Counted from the first letter of the stretch, positions 1 to 11,893 are shown. The stretch: DNA of 48,985 nt from an uncultured Brevinema sp. (GCA_947036575.1 CAMQSH010000002.1:1-48985); one strand, 5' to 3'. Notes: generated from the sequence alone by a model not told the origin. Translations and numbers: made by a program.

Positions 1-127
1 TTGTATTTAAAGACAACTCTTGAATAATACATCCATAATCTAAAATATTTACTTTGATAAAATCATTAGCTAAACTATACATATGTGTATCTTTTTGTTG
101 TTTTGTTGTTCCGAAGAATTTTTGCAT
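1..127 (-). CDS. galM: Aldose 1-epimerase (galactose mutarotase), N-terminal fragment
   Basis: This gene starts inside the window and runs off its left edge, so only the first 42 residues are visible. The start FFGTTK, then MYSLAND and VNILDYGCIIQEL, matches the N-terminus of GalM-type mutarotases, where a short strand pair precedes the NYG-type motif. The enzyme interconverts alpha and beta anomers of galactose or glucose in the cytoplasm. That fits the divergent lacZ, because beta-galactosidase releases beta-galactose. The ATG at 127-125 follows a GAGAG ribosome site and a perfect promoter. The rest of the protein, including catalytic His and Glu residues, is outside the window. The family call rests on a short stretch. 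Confidence 0.7.
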   Translation of the reverse strand, partial: MQKFFGTTKQQKDTHMYSLANDFIKVNILDYGCIIQELSLNT

Positions 128-172
128 AAAATTACTCTCTATAATATTAATCAAAAAAAGTTCAATTACATC

Positions 173-201
173 ATTATATGCCTATAACATGTTTTTGTCA
201 A
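173..201 (-). promoter_or_regulatory. Sigma70-type promoter of galM
   Basis: On the minus strand TTGACA (201-196) and TATAAT (178-173) are separated by 17 bp, an exact consensus. Two copies of ACATGT (187-192 and 203-208) flank the -35 box and extend to an AACATGT/ACATGTT inverted repeat, a plausible operator. Confidence 0.75.
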
Positions 202-278
202 TACATGTTTTATTACTAGTGATTTATTAGATAAAGGTATTATATATAATAAAATATACTGTGTTGGGGATACTTATA

Positions 279-314
279 ATGATAACTTGACTAAGTTATC
301 ATAAATGCTATAAT
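279..314 (+). promoter_or_regulatory. Promoter with overlapping palindromic operator for the permease-lacZ operon
   Basis: TTGACT (287-292), 16 bp, TATAAT (309-314) forms a good promoter about 80 bp before the permease start. A perfect inverted repeat, ATGATAACTT / AAGTTATCAT (279-288 and 293-302, 4-bp spacer), covers the -35 box. This is the usual place for a repressor site. The rest of the intergenic region 128-395 shows nothing else I can name. Confidence 0.65.
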
Positions 315-395
315 AATATAGTTATATTAGGATTTTGCCAAATTAATTCTATACTATATTAAAACATTTTTTATTTAATAAATAGGAGGATAAAA

Positions 396-1844
396 ATGTC
401 TCGAAAAACGTTGAATTCAGGAGCATTATTAATGCTTACTTTTACAGCTATTTTTAGCTTTGGTCAAGTTATTAATAATAGTGTTGCTATTGGGCTAGCA
501 TCGATTCCGTCATTTGCATTTGCAACGCTTGCATATTTTTTACCATTTTCTTTTATGATTGCAGAATTTGCATCAGCAAATCCAGAAAGTGAATCTGGAT
601 ATACAAAATGGATAGAAGGATCTCTTGGTCCGAAATGGGCATTTTTGGCATCATGGACATACTTCTTTGTAAACTTGTTTTTCTTTTCATCATTGTTACC
701 AGGAATGTTGATTTCTGCTTCATATGCATTTACAGGAGCAAATCTTTGGGGATCAGAAAATCAATTACTTATTTCTATAATTTCTATTATATTATTTTGG
801 ATTGCAACTTGGATTACCACACAAGGGGCAAAGGGAATATCAGTTGTTACTAATGTTTCTGGTATTGCTCGTTTTTCAATGGGTTTAATTTTTATAGGAT
901 TTACTTTTATTTTAATTGTATTTATGAAAGAGCCAGTAGCTCAAGAATTTACAGTAGCAACAGTAACTCCAAAATTTAATTGGGCATATTTTGCAACATT
1001 TGCTTGGATTTTACAAGCTGTTGGAGGTGCAGAAAGTATAGGTGTCTATATCAAAGATCTTAAGGGTGGGACTAAAGCATTTGTCAAAACAATGATTTTT
1101 TCAGCTGTTTTTGTCGGTATAATGTATGTCGTCGGTTGTATAGCTGTAGGAATGATTATCCCAGCAGATGTGCTTATTGGAAACTATAGTAATGCTATTT
1201 ATATTGCTTTTGAATTATTAGGTGCTAAATTAGGTATCACAACAGGATTGACTAATTTTGTAGGTGTTGTTCTCTTCCTTGCTTCTGCAGGTAGTGTAGT
1301 ATTATGGGCATCAGCACCTGTTAAAGTCTTTTTCTCAGAAGTGCCTAAAGGAATTCTCCCAGGTGGTGTAGATGAAATTGACGAGAATGGTACTCCTGTT
1401 AAAGCTTTGTATTTACAAGCTGTAGTTGTTACAATTCTTCTTTTAATTCCAGGATTAGGTATTGGACAAATTGATACATTTCTTCACTTTCTTATTAATA
1501 TGACAGCTGCAACATCATTACTTCCTGTATTGTTCTTTGTTGTTGCTTATATTAATTTTCGCCTTAATCATGATGATACCCCTCGTGATTTTCGTCTTTC
1601 CAAAAATCCTAAAATTGGTATAGCTTGTGGTGTTTTATTATTAGTATTATTTTCTATAACATTTATTACTGCTATTCTTCCTGATCCAGAATTAATTATG
1701 CGTGTATTTTCAGGTGGGGCTTTACAAGCTGGTGAAACACACCCTGCGTTCTCTTTACTATATCAAGTTGGTGGTGTTGTACTATTCTTAGGTTATGCAT
1801 GGATGCTTTGGTCTAAATACGAAAACAAACAAACAAACAAATAA
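396..1844 (+). CDS. APC-superfamily amino acid permease
   Basis: This 482-residue integral membrane protein has about 12 hydrophobic segments. The N-terminal part (residues 1-110) has the APC pattern: a first helix with a small-residue break, then the PFSFMIAEFASANPESESGY region followed by W-EGSLGPKWAFLASW. It is closest in feel to the glutamate/GABA-antiporter and YjeM branch, which exchange or import amino acids across the inner membrane. The substrate cannot be read from sequence. The start has a strong AGGAGG site. It is followed 27 bp later by lacZ in the same direction, which is odd because the expected partner would be a galactoside permease. It could be co-transcribed by chance, or its annotation as an amino acid carrier could be wrong in detail. 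Confidence 0.8.
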   Translation: MSRKTLNSGALLMLTFTAIFSFGQVINNSVAIGLASIPSFAFATLAYFLPFSFMIAEFASANPESESGYTKWIEGSLGPKWAFLASWTYFFVNLFFFSSLLPGMLISASYAFTGANLWGSENQLLISIISIILFWIATWITTQGAKGISVVTNVSGIARFSMGLIFIGFTFILIVFMKEPVAQEFTVATVTPKFNWAYFATFAWILQAVGGAESIGVYIKDLKGGTKAFVKTMIFSAVFVGIMYVVGCIAVGMIIPADVLIGNYSNAIYIAFELLGAKLGITTGLTNFVGVVLFLASAGSVVLWASAPVKVFFSEVPKGILPGGVDEIDENGTPVKALYLQAVVVTILLLIPGLGIGQIDTFLHFLINMTAATSLLPVLFFVVAYINFRLNHDDTPRDFRLSKNPKIGIACGVLLLVLFSITFITAILPDPELIMRVFSGGALQAGETHPAFSLLYQVGGVVLFLGYAWMLWSKYENKQTNK

Positions 1845-1868
1845 AATTAAATAATTTAATAGAGGTAA

Positions 1869-5018
<3,150 letters not shown>

Positions 5019-5043
5019 GACTATTTTATAAGGATATTAAATT

Positions 5044-5078
5044 AGAAAAACCAAGTGTAAGCTTGGTTTTTCTTTTTG
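5044..5078 (+). terminator. Intrinsic terminator after lacZ
   Basis: Perfect 12-bp arms AGAAAAACCAAG / CTTGGTTTTTCT (5044-5055, 5062-5073) enclose a 6-nt loop and are followed by a T-rich tail. Confidence 0.85.
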
Positions 5079-5161
5079 ATATAACGATAGATAGTAGAGA
5101 TAAATTATTTTGCCTTAAAATCAATCATCTTACATTTTTCTGATCTTTTTTTATGCAAGTA

Positions 5162-5190
5162 TTGACATGGAGCTTAAAAAGTGGTACAAT
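5162..5190 (+). promoter_or_regulatory. Promoter of pepT
   Basis: TTGACA (5162-5167), 17 bp, TACAAT (5185-5190). This is almost exact sigma70 consensus, about 35 bp before the GGAG ribosome site, which suggests strong constitutive expression. Confidence 0.8.
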
Positions 5191-5230
5191 CTAAGATATA
5201 GTTTGTCGAAATAAAAAATAGGAGTACATC

Positions 5231-6466
5231 ATGTGGTATAAAGACACTTTAGTGGAGAGATTTTTAAAATATACTGCTATTTCAAGTCAGAGTAATAGTG
5301 AAGAAAAAATACTACCTTCTTCCTCAGGGCAAATGGAACTTGCCGAAGTCTTAAAAAAAGAATTAGAAAAAATGAATCTTAGTGATATTAAATTGACAGA
5401 AAATGCCATTTTAACAGCACGATTAAAAGGTACTGATACTAGTTTTCCTACCGTAGGCTTTATTACTCATTTGGATACCTTTGATGGAGGATTTAGCCCT
5501 GATGTTAAGGCTCAAATCAAAAAATTTACAGGTAGTGACATACTTCTCAATGAAAAAGAAAAGATTTTCTTGACGATAGAAGAGAATCCAGAGATTCTTA
5601 AATATCTTGATGAAGATATTCTTGTTACTGATGGAACCAGTGTTTTGGGGGCTGATGATAAAGCTGCTGTAGCAGTAGTGATGATGAGCTTGGAATATCT
5701 TATTAAAGAGAAGCCAGAACATGGAGATATTGTTGTAGCTTTTGTTCCTGATGAAGAAATAGGCTTGAGAGGAGCAAAAGCTTTGAATCTAGATGATTTT
5801 AAAGCAGATTTTGCTTACACTTTAGATTGTTGTGAATTAGGGGAAGTTACTTGTGATAATATCAATTCAGCTTCTTGTATTGTCAATATAGAAGGAGTTG
5901 TGGCACACTCTATGTCTACCAAATCTGATAGAGTTAATCCAATTTTAGTGGCAGTTGATCTAATAAATAGAATAGAAACAAATGATAATCCCAAAGAAAG
6001 AGAAGCTATGTTTAATATTAGAGAATTTAGTGGGGGAGTGAGAAATTCTCGTATAAGAGTAGCAATAGGATCTTTTGATAAAGTAGAATTTCAACAACAA
6101 AAAGATTTAATAACTCGACACCTTAAAGACCTTCAAGATCTATATCCAAAGGCCAAAATATCTTATGAGATTTTTGATAATTTTCTTAATATGAAAGATG
6201 GTATAGGAGATAAAACACATAGTGTTGATCTCATTTATGCTTGTATGGAAAAATTGCATATTACTCCTAAAACAATTTCTATGAGAGGAGGAACAGATGG
6301 TTCGGATATTTCTAATAGAGGAATTCCAACCCCAAACTATTTCACAGGGGCTCACAACTTTCATTCAAATTTTGAATTTCTACCGATTTCTTCTTTTATA
6401 AAAGCCTTTGAACTCACTATAGAAATTATTAAAAGTGCAAATCAAAATATCAATAAAAAGGACTAA
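5231..6466 (+). CDS. pepT: Peptidase T (tripeptide aminopeptidase, M20B)
   Basis: This 411-residue cytoplasmic dizinc aminopeptidase removes the N-terminal residue of tripeptides. The length matches PepT (about 408-410). Metal-site motifs are all present: THLDT with His80/Asp82, GADDKAA with Asp142, the catalytic/metal pair PDEEIG (Glu175/Glu176), the Asp199 region after AYTLD, and the C-terminal MRGGTDGSDISNRGIP followed by GAHNFH (375-378). The dimerisation (lid) domain covers about 208-320. The start is set by GGAG 7 nt upstream. The next gene, a peptide-binding lipoprotein, begins 3 bp after the stop, so the pair links peptide uptake to peptide breakdown. Confidence 0.95.
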   Translation: MWYKDTLVERFLKYTAISSQSNSEEKILPSSSGQMELAEVLKKELEKMNLSDIKLTENAILTARLKGTDTSFPTVGFITHLDTFDGGFSPDVKAQIKKFTGSDILLNEKEKIFLTIEENPEILKYLDEDILVTDGTSVLGADDKAAVAVVMMSLEYLIKEKPEHGDIVVAFVPDEEIGLRGAKALNLDDFKADFAYTLDCCELGEVTCDNINSASCIVNIEGVVAHSMSTKSDRVNPILVAVDLINRIETNDNPKEREAMFNIREFSGGVRNSRIRVAIGSFDKVEFQQQKDLITRHLKDLQDLYPKAKISYEIFDNFLNMKDGIGDKTHSVDLIYACMEKLHITPKTISMRGGTDGSDISNRGIPTPNYFTGAHNFHSNFEFLPISSFIKAFELTIEIIKSANQNINKKD

Positions 6467-6469
6467 AAT

Positions 6470-7948
6470 ATGTTTAAAAATTATTATATCATACTCTTCA
6501 GCTTTTTTATTGTAGCTTGTGGATCAACAGAATCGGAGAAAAAATTAACAGTTGCTTTAGGGATAGAACCGATATCATTAACTCCTTTTGAATCTAATGA
6601 TATTCCTTCTTATAAAGTAAGATGGCAAATCTATGATAGATTAATTTCTGTTTCTCCAGAAGGGGAAGTAATTCCTGAGCTAGCAGAAACTTGGACTAAT
6701 ATTAATTCTACAACTTTACAAATTACTATAAAAACAAATGTTTTATTTCATAATGGTAAATTATTTACTGTAGAAGATGCTGTTTATAGTGTTAATTCAG
6801 CTATAAAATCATCTTTTTTATCTACAATTTTAGGAGTTATAGATAGTGCAACCGTCATAAATGATAATACTTTTCAAGTTAATTTATCAAAACCTTATGC
6901 TCCAGCACTTGCTCTATTATCTCACTCAGGAATGTTGATGACTAGTGAAGAATTTAATACAGAAGAGTTAAAATCCTTAGAAATAGGGACAGGTCCTTTT
7001 CAATTAGTAGAATGGAATAGAGGGCAAAATATTGTCTTGAAAAAGAATGAAAATTATTGGGGTGAAATAGCTGAGGTAGAGACTGTTAATTTTATTGTTG
7101 TTCCTGATGCTTCTGTCCGTTCTATTATTGTAGAAACAGGTGAAGCTGATGTTGCCTATGATCTTGATGGATCTGATAGAGAGCGTTTACTAGCTTCTAA
7201 AGATATTATTTATAAAGAAGCATCTTTTCCTACAGTGCATTATCTAGGTTTTAACACTAGTAAAGGTCCTTTAACTAATCAGACCCTAAGGCAGGCTATT
7301 GCTATGGCTATAGACTTTCAAGGGGTTGTAGATACTGTTACTTTTGGAGCAGGAGAAACAGCGACATCTCTTTTACAAGAATCTATTTTTGGATCTTATA
7401 CACGATTGCCTAAAAGAGAACAAAATATAGAAAAAGCAAAAGCTCTTTTGGCACAAGCAGGAATTGCATCAAACACCAAACTCTCTCTCTATGCTACGGA
7501 AGGACCTCGTAAAAAAATAGCAGAAATTCTTCAAGCTAATTTAAGAGAAATAGGATTAAATGTAGAAGTAAGTATTTTAGAATGGGCAACTATGCTTGAC
7601 TATGCACGAAAAGGTAATCTTGAGATGTTTGTCTTAGGATGGACTAGTATTCCAGCAGATGCAGATATTGGCTTATATTCTCTTTTAAATAGTAATACTC
7701 ATGGGTCTGGTGGTAACTATACTTTTTATAACAACCCTAAAATTGATCAGTTACTAGAACAAGGACGAGCAGTTCAAGATAGTGAAAAAAGAAAATTAAT
7801 TTATAAAGAAATACAAGAAATTATCTATATAGAATTACCAATGATTCCTATTTATCATCCTTATCATAATGTTGTAATGAATAAAAATATTAAGTTTTTT
7901 GATATGAATTTATATTCTGTTCATCGTTTAAATAAAATTAAGTATTAA
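6470..7948 (+). CDS. Oligopeptide/dipeptide-binding lipoprotein (SBP family 5)
   Basis: This 492-residue extracytoplasmic solute-binding protein is of the DppA/OppA type. The N-terminus is a lipoprotein signal with Cys17 in IVACGS, so it should be anchored to a membrane facing the periplasm. Hallmarks of SBP_bac_5 are EPISLTPFESND near residue 32, the LAETWTNIN and VLFHNGKLFTVEDAVYS region (75-110), and ALRQAIAMAID-like TLRQAIAMAIDFQGV (about 270). It should capture peptides for an ABC importer, but no permease or ATPase genes lie beside it. It therefore probably serves a transporter encoded elsewhere. It is coupled to pepT by a 3-bp gap, with its ribosome site AAGGA inside the end of pepT. 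Nickel or another ligand is possible in this family. Confidence 0.88.
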   Translation: MFKNYYIILFSFFIVACGSTESEKKLTVALGIEPISLTPFESNDIPSYKVRWQIYDRLISVSPEGEVIPELAETWTNINSTTLQITIKTNVLFHNGKLFTVEDAVYSVNSAIKSSFLSTILGVIDSATVINDNTFQVNLSKPYAPALALLSHSGMLMTSEEFNTEELKSLEIGTGPFQLVEWNRGQNIVLKKNENYWGEIAEVETVNFIVVPDASVRSIIVETGEADVAYDLDGSDRERLLASKDIIYKEASFPTVHYLGFNTSKGPLTNQTLRQAIAMAIDFQGVVDTVTFGAGETATSLLQESIFGSYTRLPKREQNIEKAKALLAQAGIASNTKLSLYATEGPRKKIAEILQANLREIGLNVEVSILEWATMLDYARKGNLEMFVLGWTSIPADADIGLYSLLNSNTHGSGGNYTFYNNPKIDQLLEQGRAVQDSEKRKLIYKEIQEIIYIELPMIPIYHPYHNVVMNKNIKFFDMNLYSVHRLNKIKY

Positions 7949-7969
7949 TTATACTCACTAAGGATAAGT

Positions 7970-8019
7970 CTTATAAAATATACCCCATCATAAATTTATG
8001 GTGGGGTATATTTTATAAG
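7970..8019. terminator. Bidirectional terminator between convergent genes
   Basis: Two 25-nt arms (7970-7994, 7995-8019) form an almost perfect stem with one G-T wobble and a core of ACCCCA. It lies between the lipoprotein gene and the convergent gntR-type gene and can serve both. Confidence 0.8.
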
Positions 8020-8041
8020 GCTCTAACAATAGAGTTTTATA

Positions 8042-8764
8042 CTATAGTTGATTTTTTAAACGATAGGTTTCTATCATAATATCATATTTTTGAGGATTTC
8101 TAATTGCTTCTGTGTATTCAAATAACGTTCCATCATTTAAAAAACTTTGAGTTTTGATACATACTGCAGGCATATTAGGGACAGTATTTAATAAGTCGGC
8201 TATTTCTTCATCAAGTATGATAGGACTAAAGTGAATATGACTATTTTTAATAATCATTTGTTTTTGTTTTTCTATATAATCATATTTAGATTTTGACATT
8301 ACTTCAAAGGATAAATCTGGAAATAAATATACAGGCATGTATCCAATTTCAAATACTATAGGCTCTTCATCTAATAGACGTAATCTTTTAGTATGATAAA
8401 CTGGAATTTTTTCTTCTATATGAAGTAGTTGTGCTACTTCTAGAGGTGCTGGAATAATTTCAAATATAGATACTTTAGTCGTTGGTATACCTCCAACTTG
8501 TTGAGCATATTCAAAAAAATTATCCAATTGAGTTATTTTAAAGTCTTTACGCTGAGCTTTAACAAAAGTACCACTTCCTTGTATAGAATAAACAATGTTT
8601 TCTTTAATTAATTGTTGAATACTATTACGTAAAGTAGTTCTACTAACTTTATAATATTCTATCAAGAAATGTTCTGTAGGAAGAACATCACCAGGTTTTA
8701 GTTTGTTTTGAATAAATTCCTGATAGATTGATTGAGCTATTTTGATGTAAGAAAATTGTTTCAT
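8042..8764 (-). CDS. GntR-family transcriptional regulator with UTRA domain
   Basis: This 240-residue protein is the usual size of the HutC subfamily. Residues 1-70 form the winged helix-turn-helix, with LKPGDVLPTEHFLIEYYKVS and RTTLRNSIQQL followed by the wing IQGSGTFV. Residues about 85-238 form a UTRA ligand domain, with VYHTKRLRLLDEEPI and a final TYRL. Such proteins usually repress sugar-uptake operons until a (phospho)sugar binds. The neighbouring cellobiose-type PTS operon ends just upstream on the same strand and is the obvious target. A terminator separates them and this gene has its own promoter, so it is a separate unit. The effector is unknown. Confidence 0.88.
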   Translation of the reverse strand: MKQFSYIKIAQSIYQEFIQNKLKPGDVLPTEHFLIEYYKVSRTTLRNSIQQLIKENIVYSIQGSGTFVKAQRKDFKITQLDNFFEYAQQVGGIPTTKVSIFEIIPAPLEVAQLLHIEEKIPVYHTKRLRLLDEEPIVFEIGYMPVYLFPDLSFEVMSKSKYDYIEKQKQMIIKNSHIHFSPIILDEEIADLLNTVPNMPAVCIKTQSFLNDGTLFEYTEAIRNPQKYDIMIETYRLKNQL

Positions 8765-8785
8765 ATTTTCTCCTCTCTATTAATT

Positions 8786-8815
8786 ATTATAACACAAAAT
8801 AAGGCATTTAGTCAA
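8786..8815 (-). promoter_or_regulatory. Promoter of the GntR-type regulator
   Basis: On the minus strand TTGACT (8815-8810), 18 bp, TATAAT (8791-8786). A GGAGA ribosome site follows before the ATG at 8764. Confidence 0.65.
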
Positions 8816-8856
8816 AATAAAGTATATATTAGATAAACTAGTATAGTTGTTATCAT

Positions 8857-8886
8857 AAAAGCCACCTCATTATAAGGTGGCTTTTT
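8857..8886. terminator. Terminator after the PTS/peptidase operon
   Basis: AAAAGCCACCT / AGGTGGCTTTT arms (8857-8867, 8875-8885) with a 7-nt loop. T-runs occur on both strands, and it sits just past the M42 peptidase stop. Confidence 0.85.
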
Positions 8887-8915
8887 GCTTTGAGTTATAT
8901 AAGATTTATTGAGTC

Positions 8916-9962
8916 TTATTTGGGAGGAATAGGGAGTATACTTTTGAATGTTTCTTCATTAATTGATTGAATAACAAGAGTTAATAAATCAATTTCGTTT
9001 TTAATATCATCCATATGAACAAGGCTTGTTGCTGTATGACAGTAGCGAACAGGGGTGATCAATGCCATTGCCGGGATTCCTATTCCGTAAAGAGCTACAG
9101 AACCTGTATCTGTCCCACCACCACCTAAGATATCATATTGATAGGGAATATTGTGCTTATCTGCTATTGTTGAGAATAATTCAATGAGAGAACGATTACC
9201 AAGTGCTGATTTATCTGCAACACAGAGACAAGGCCCTTTTTTCATGACACGTGTTTGCTGAGAAAATTGAGGAGTGTCTTTACAAGAGGCAACATCTAAG
9301 ATAATAGCAATATCAGGTTTTACAAGATTTGTAGCAGTTTTTGAACCTCTAGTGCCAACTTCTTCTTGAGCTGATCCTATAAAAACTAAATTACAGTCAA
9401 GTTGTTGTTCTGCTAAATTTTTGAAAACTTCCATTCCAATAAAACAAGAAACCCTATCATCTAAAGCTTTTGCTGCAATGATACCTTGATCTTCCCAATA
9501 TTCTGTTGTTGAACGAAGAGAGACACTATCTCCAATATGGATTTTATAAGCTAATACTTCTTCTTTATTAGAAAAACCAGCATCAACATATAAATTATCT
9601 ATACTAATATGTTGAGCAGGGTCTTTATCAGCATAGATACAACCTAAATATTGATCTTTGATAAGAACTCGAGATCCAATTACTTGATAAGGAGATATTC
9701 CACCAAGACTATGAAGACGAATAAATCCATTTTTATCAATATCTCGGACAATAAATCCTACTTCGTCAATATGAGCAACAAGAGCTACCGTTATTTTTTT
9801 TGGATTACCCTTTTTATGACAAATAATACTTCCAAGATTGTCAAATTGAATCTTTTGAGAAGAAGGGGTGAGATCATCTTTTATCAAAGATTGTACAATC
9901 CCCTCATCTCCAGGGATTGCACAGGCTTCTGTTAATTTTTTTAATAAATTATATTGTATCAT
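8916..9962 (-). CDS. M42-family aminopeptidase (FrvX/glutamyl-aminopeptidase type)
   Basis: This 348-residue cytoplasmic metallo-aminopeptidase forms large tetrahedral assemblies in characterised relatives. All five ligands are visible: His64/Asp66 in VAHIDEVGF, Asp168 in AKALDDRV, the catalytic Glu200 and ligand Glu201 in AQEEVGTRG, Asp223 in ILDVA, and His309 in RYCHT. The PDZ-like insertion (about 70-160) is present. Members are often annotated as endoglucanases, which is historically wrong. It starts 9 bp after the IIC gene on the same strand and so belongs to the PTS operon. A peptidase in a PTS operon recalls frvX of E. coli. Its role there may be cleavage of a peptide or amide part of a glycoconjugate, but that is inference. 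Confidence 0.9.
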   Translation of the reverse strand: MIQYNLLKKLTEACAIPGDEGIVQSLIKDDLTPSSQKIQFDNLGSIICHKKGNPKKITVALVAHIDEVGFIVRDIDKNGFIRLHSLGGISPYQVIGSRVLIKDQYLGCIYADKDPAQHISIDNLYVDAGFSNKEEVLAYKIHIGDSVSLRSTTEYWEDQGIIAAKALDDRVSCFIGMEVFKNLAEQQLDCNLVFIGSAQEEVGTRGSKTATNLVKPDIAIILDVASCKDTPQFSQQTRVMKKGPCLCVADKSALGNRSLIELFSTIADKHNIPYQYDILGGGGTDTGSVALYGIGIPAMALITPVRYCHTATSLVHMDDIKNEIDLLTLVIQSINEETFKSILPIPPK

Positions 9963-9971
9963 TATTTAGTC

Positions 9972-11342
9972 CTAGAAATCTAAATCTAGTTTATCTAATG
10001 TTTTTTGATCTTCTTCTGAAAAATGAGAATTAGTTTGACCAGAGTCCAAAATAGCTTGGTTTTCTTTTTCTTTTTCTAATTCTTGTTTTTCAAGAATTCT
10101 AAAGAAAGGATTATAAATACAGAAAGAAAGTACTAATTGCATACACTGAACAAGAGGTGTTTTCCAGTCAAAATTCAATAAATATCCTTCAAAAAATAGG
10201 GGAAGATAAGGAGGGTCAAAGAATGGTCTCCCTAGAAATCCCATTTGCATTAATGCTAGAGGGAAGAGCCCACAAAGAGATCCACCAATAATAAAAGGAA
10301 TAAGAAGGACAGGGTTTAAGATCACAGGGACACCAAACAATACAGGCTCATTAATACCAAAACAGGCTGGAATTAAAGAAATCAGTCCAATTTTTCTATA
10401 GCGTTCACTTTTACTTAATAGCATGGAGATAATGAGCCCCATTGTTACCCCAGATCCTGTGAAGTTTACAAAAGCGGAAAAAGCACCACCTGTAACATAG
10501 TGAGGAAGAGCTAAGCCAGCTTCTTTAGCAACAATATTCTCAGCAAGATATTGAACAAATATAGGAGAGAGGATAGGACTAAGCACAGCAGAGTGAATAC
10601 CAAAAAACCAGAATGTTAAACGAAGCATAATAACGAACCATACGATTAAAAGATTGTCCATACCGTTAATAGCAGGAGCAAGAACAGACATAACTAATTC
10701 AGGAAGAAGAAGTCCGCCAGACCATTCAGAAATAAAATGACGAGCTGATACAAAAATAAAACCAATAAATGCTGCTGGTGTAATTAATTCAAAAGAACGA
10801 GAAACAAAATCAGGTACTCCTTCAGGCATCTGAATAATTAGTTTATGGATAGTGAAAAACCGATAAATCTCAACAGCAAGAATAGCTACAAAAATACCTG
10901 TAAATAATCCCTTGGAATCAAGATAAGTAGGATCAAGCATCCCATCAGCAGTGTAGGTAACTGTTAAAATTAAAAATGCAAAAACAGATAAGATAACAGA
11001 ACCAACAATATAAATTTTATAAATTTCACTCAAAAAATATGCTATTCCTATGACAGCATAAATAGCAACAAGACCTAAAGAAAGCTTAATTAATAGATCT
11101 ATTAGATAAGAATTATTTAAAAACCAATCTTGAACAGCGACAGAATTTGGGAAAACATTTTTGATAGTTTTTAATGGGTAGGCTAAAGAACCTAAAAGAA
11201 GAATAGGGGTTAATACAACCATTCCCTTTTTAACAGAACTCAAGTGAGGCTGTTTATCGATTTTTTCTGCAATAGGAACTAAGGTGCGGCGAATTATTTT
11301 ATCAAATTTTTCAAACATTGATTCAAAAACTGTTTGACTCAT
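9972..11342 (-). CDS. PTS permease IIC, lactose/cellobiose family
   Basis: This 456-residue membrane protein has about 10 hydrophobic helices. The family signature GINEPVLFGVPVILNP lies near residue 325, and the N-terminus has the KIDKQPHLSSVKKG cap typical of CelB/LicC/ChbC proteins. It carries a beta-diglucoside, chitobioside or related sugar through the inner membrane and passes it to the phosphorylated IIB protein encoded 38 bp upstream. The C-terminal 40 residues are hydrophilic and rich in Glu/Lys. The ATG has AGGAG 7 nt before it. No IIA subunit and no phospho-glycosidase lie in the operon, so the sugar cannot be inferred from context. Confidence 0.93.
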   Translation of the reverse strand: MSQTVFESMFEKFDKIIRRTLVPIAEKIDKQPHLSSVKKGMVVLTPILLLGSLAYPLKTIKNVFPNSVAVQDWFLNNSYLIDLLIKLSLGLVAIYAVIGIAYFLSEIYKIYIVGSVILSVFAFLILTVTYTADGMLDPTYLDSKGLFTGIFVAILAVEIYRFFTIHKLIIQMPEGVPDFVSRSFELITPAAFIGFIFVSARHFISEWSGGLLLPELVMSVLAPAINGMDNLLIVWFVIMLRLTFWFFGIHSAVLSPILSPIFVQYLAENIVAKEAGLALPHYVTGGAFSAFVNFTGSGVTMGLIISMLLSKSERYRKIGLISLIPACFGINEPVLFGVPVILNPVLLIPFIIGGSLCGLFPLALMQMGFLGRPFFDPPYLPLFFEGYLLNFDWKTPLVQCMQLVLSFCIYNPFFRILEKQELEKEKENQAILDSGQTNSHFSEEDQKTLDKLDLDF

Positions 11343-11379
11343 TGGTCACTCCTAATTTATATATATTTATATAATTATT

Positions 11380-11712
11380 TTATTTATTATGATATTTATG
11401 ATGTGCGATTAGAGCTTGCTTGAGGACAGTAGCTCCGTCCATTGCTCCATAAACATCTGCTGCCAATACGTAAATTGGTATACCATGTTCATCTGCTAGG
11501 CGCTGTACTTCTTCTTTTTTGTGACCTACTTGTGGTCCTAATAAAACAATATCAAATTGATCTATCTTGGAAGATAAAGCATCTACGGGAATTGCTTCCA
11601 TAGGGGTGAAATCTTTGATATCTAATTTCTCACTATTTTCGATGGTTTTCTTAATAGAATTCATCATCATAGTTGTGGAAAAACCACCTGCACAAACTAA
11701 TACAATTTTCAT
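11380..11712 (-). CDS. PTS phosphocarrier IIB, lactose/cellobiose family
   Basis: This 110-residue single-domain cytoplasmic protein has the phosphorylated Cys7 in VLVCAGGFSTTMM, which also forms the P-loop-like turn of IIB-cellobiose. The LLGPQVGHK segment at about 57-65 is the conserved second half. It takes phosphate from a IIA-Lac-type protein, not encoded here, and gives it to the sugar bound by the IIC encoded next. It is the first gene of the operon and has a strong AAGGAG site before its ATG. Confidence 0.93.
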   Translation of the reverse strand: MKIVLVCAGGFSTTMMMNSIKKTIENSEKLDIKDFTPMEAIPVDALSSKIDQFDIVLLGPQVGHKKEEVQRLADEHGIPIYVLAADVYGAMDGATVLKQALIAHHKYHNK

Positions 11713-11753
11713 TATATCTACTCCTTAGTTTATTATTTTATACATTCTAACAC

Positions 11754-11801
11754 AAAACTTGATTATATATTATAGCATATAATTTTATATAATCAAGTTT
11801 T
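11754..11801 (-). promoter_or_regulatory. PTS operon promoter within a 16-bp inverted repeat
   Basis: On the minus strand TTGATT (11796-11791), 16 bp, TATAAT (11774-11769) can serve the IIB-IIC-peptidase operon. Perfect 16-nt arms (11754-11769 and 11786-11801, each containing TTGATTATATA in one orientation) bracket it. One arm covers the -35 box and the other touches the -10 box and transcript start. It is a likely operator, perhaps for the GntR-type protein. Confidence 0.5.
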
Positions 11802-11893
11802 TTTTTACTAAAATTTAGAAATTCTGTTAATCATTGTAATTCTTAGTGATATATAATATAATATAATGTGTTGTAGAAATGTGAGGAGTTGTA

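Noticed and set aside
8916-9962. M42 protein as a cellulase (endoglucanase M), as such genes are often labelled
   Set aside because: The full dizinc aminopeptidase ligand set is present, and no glycoside hydrolase motif is seen.
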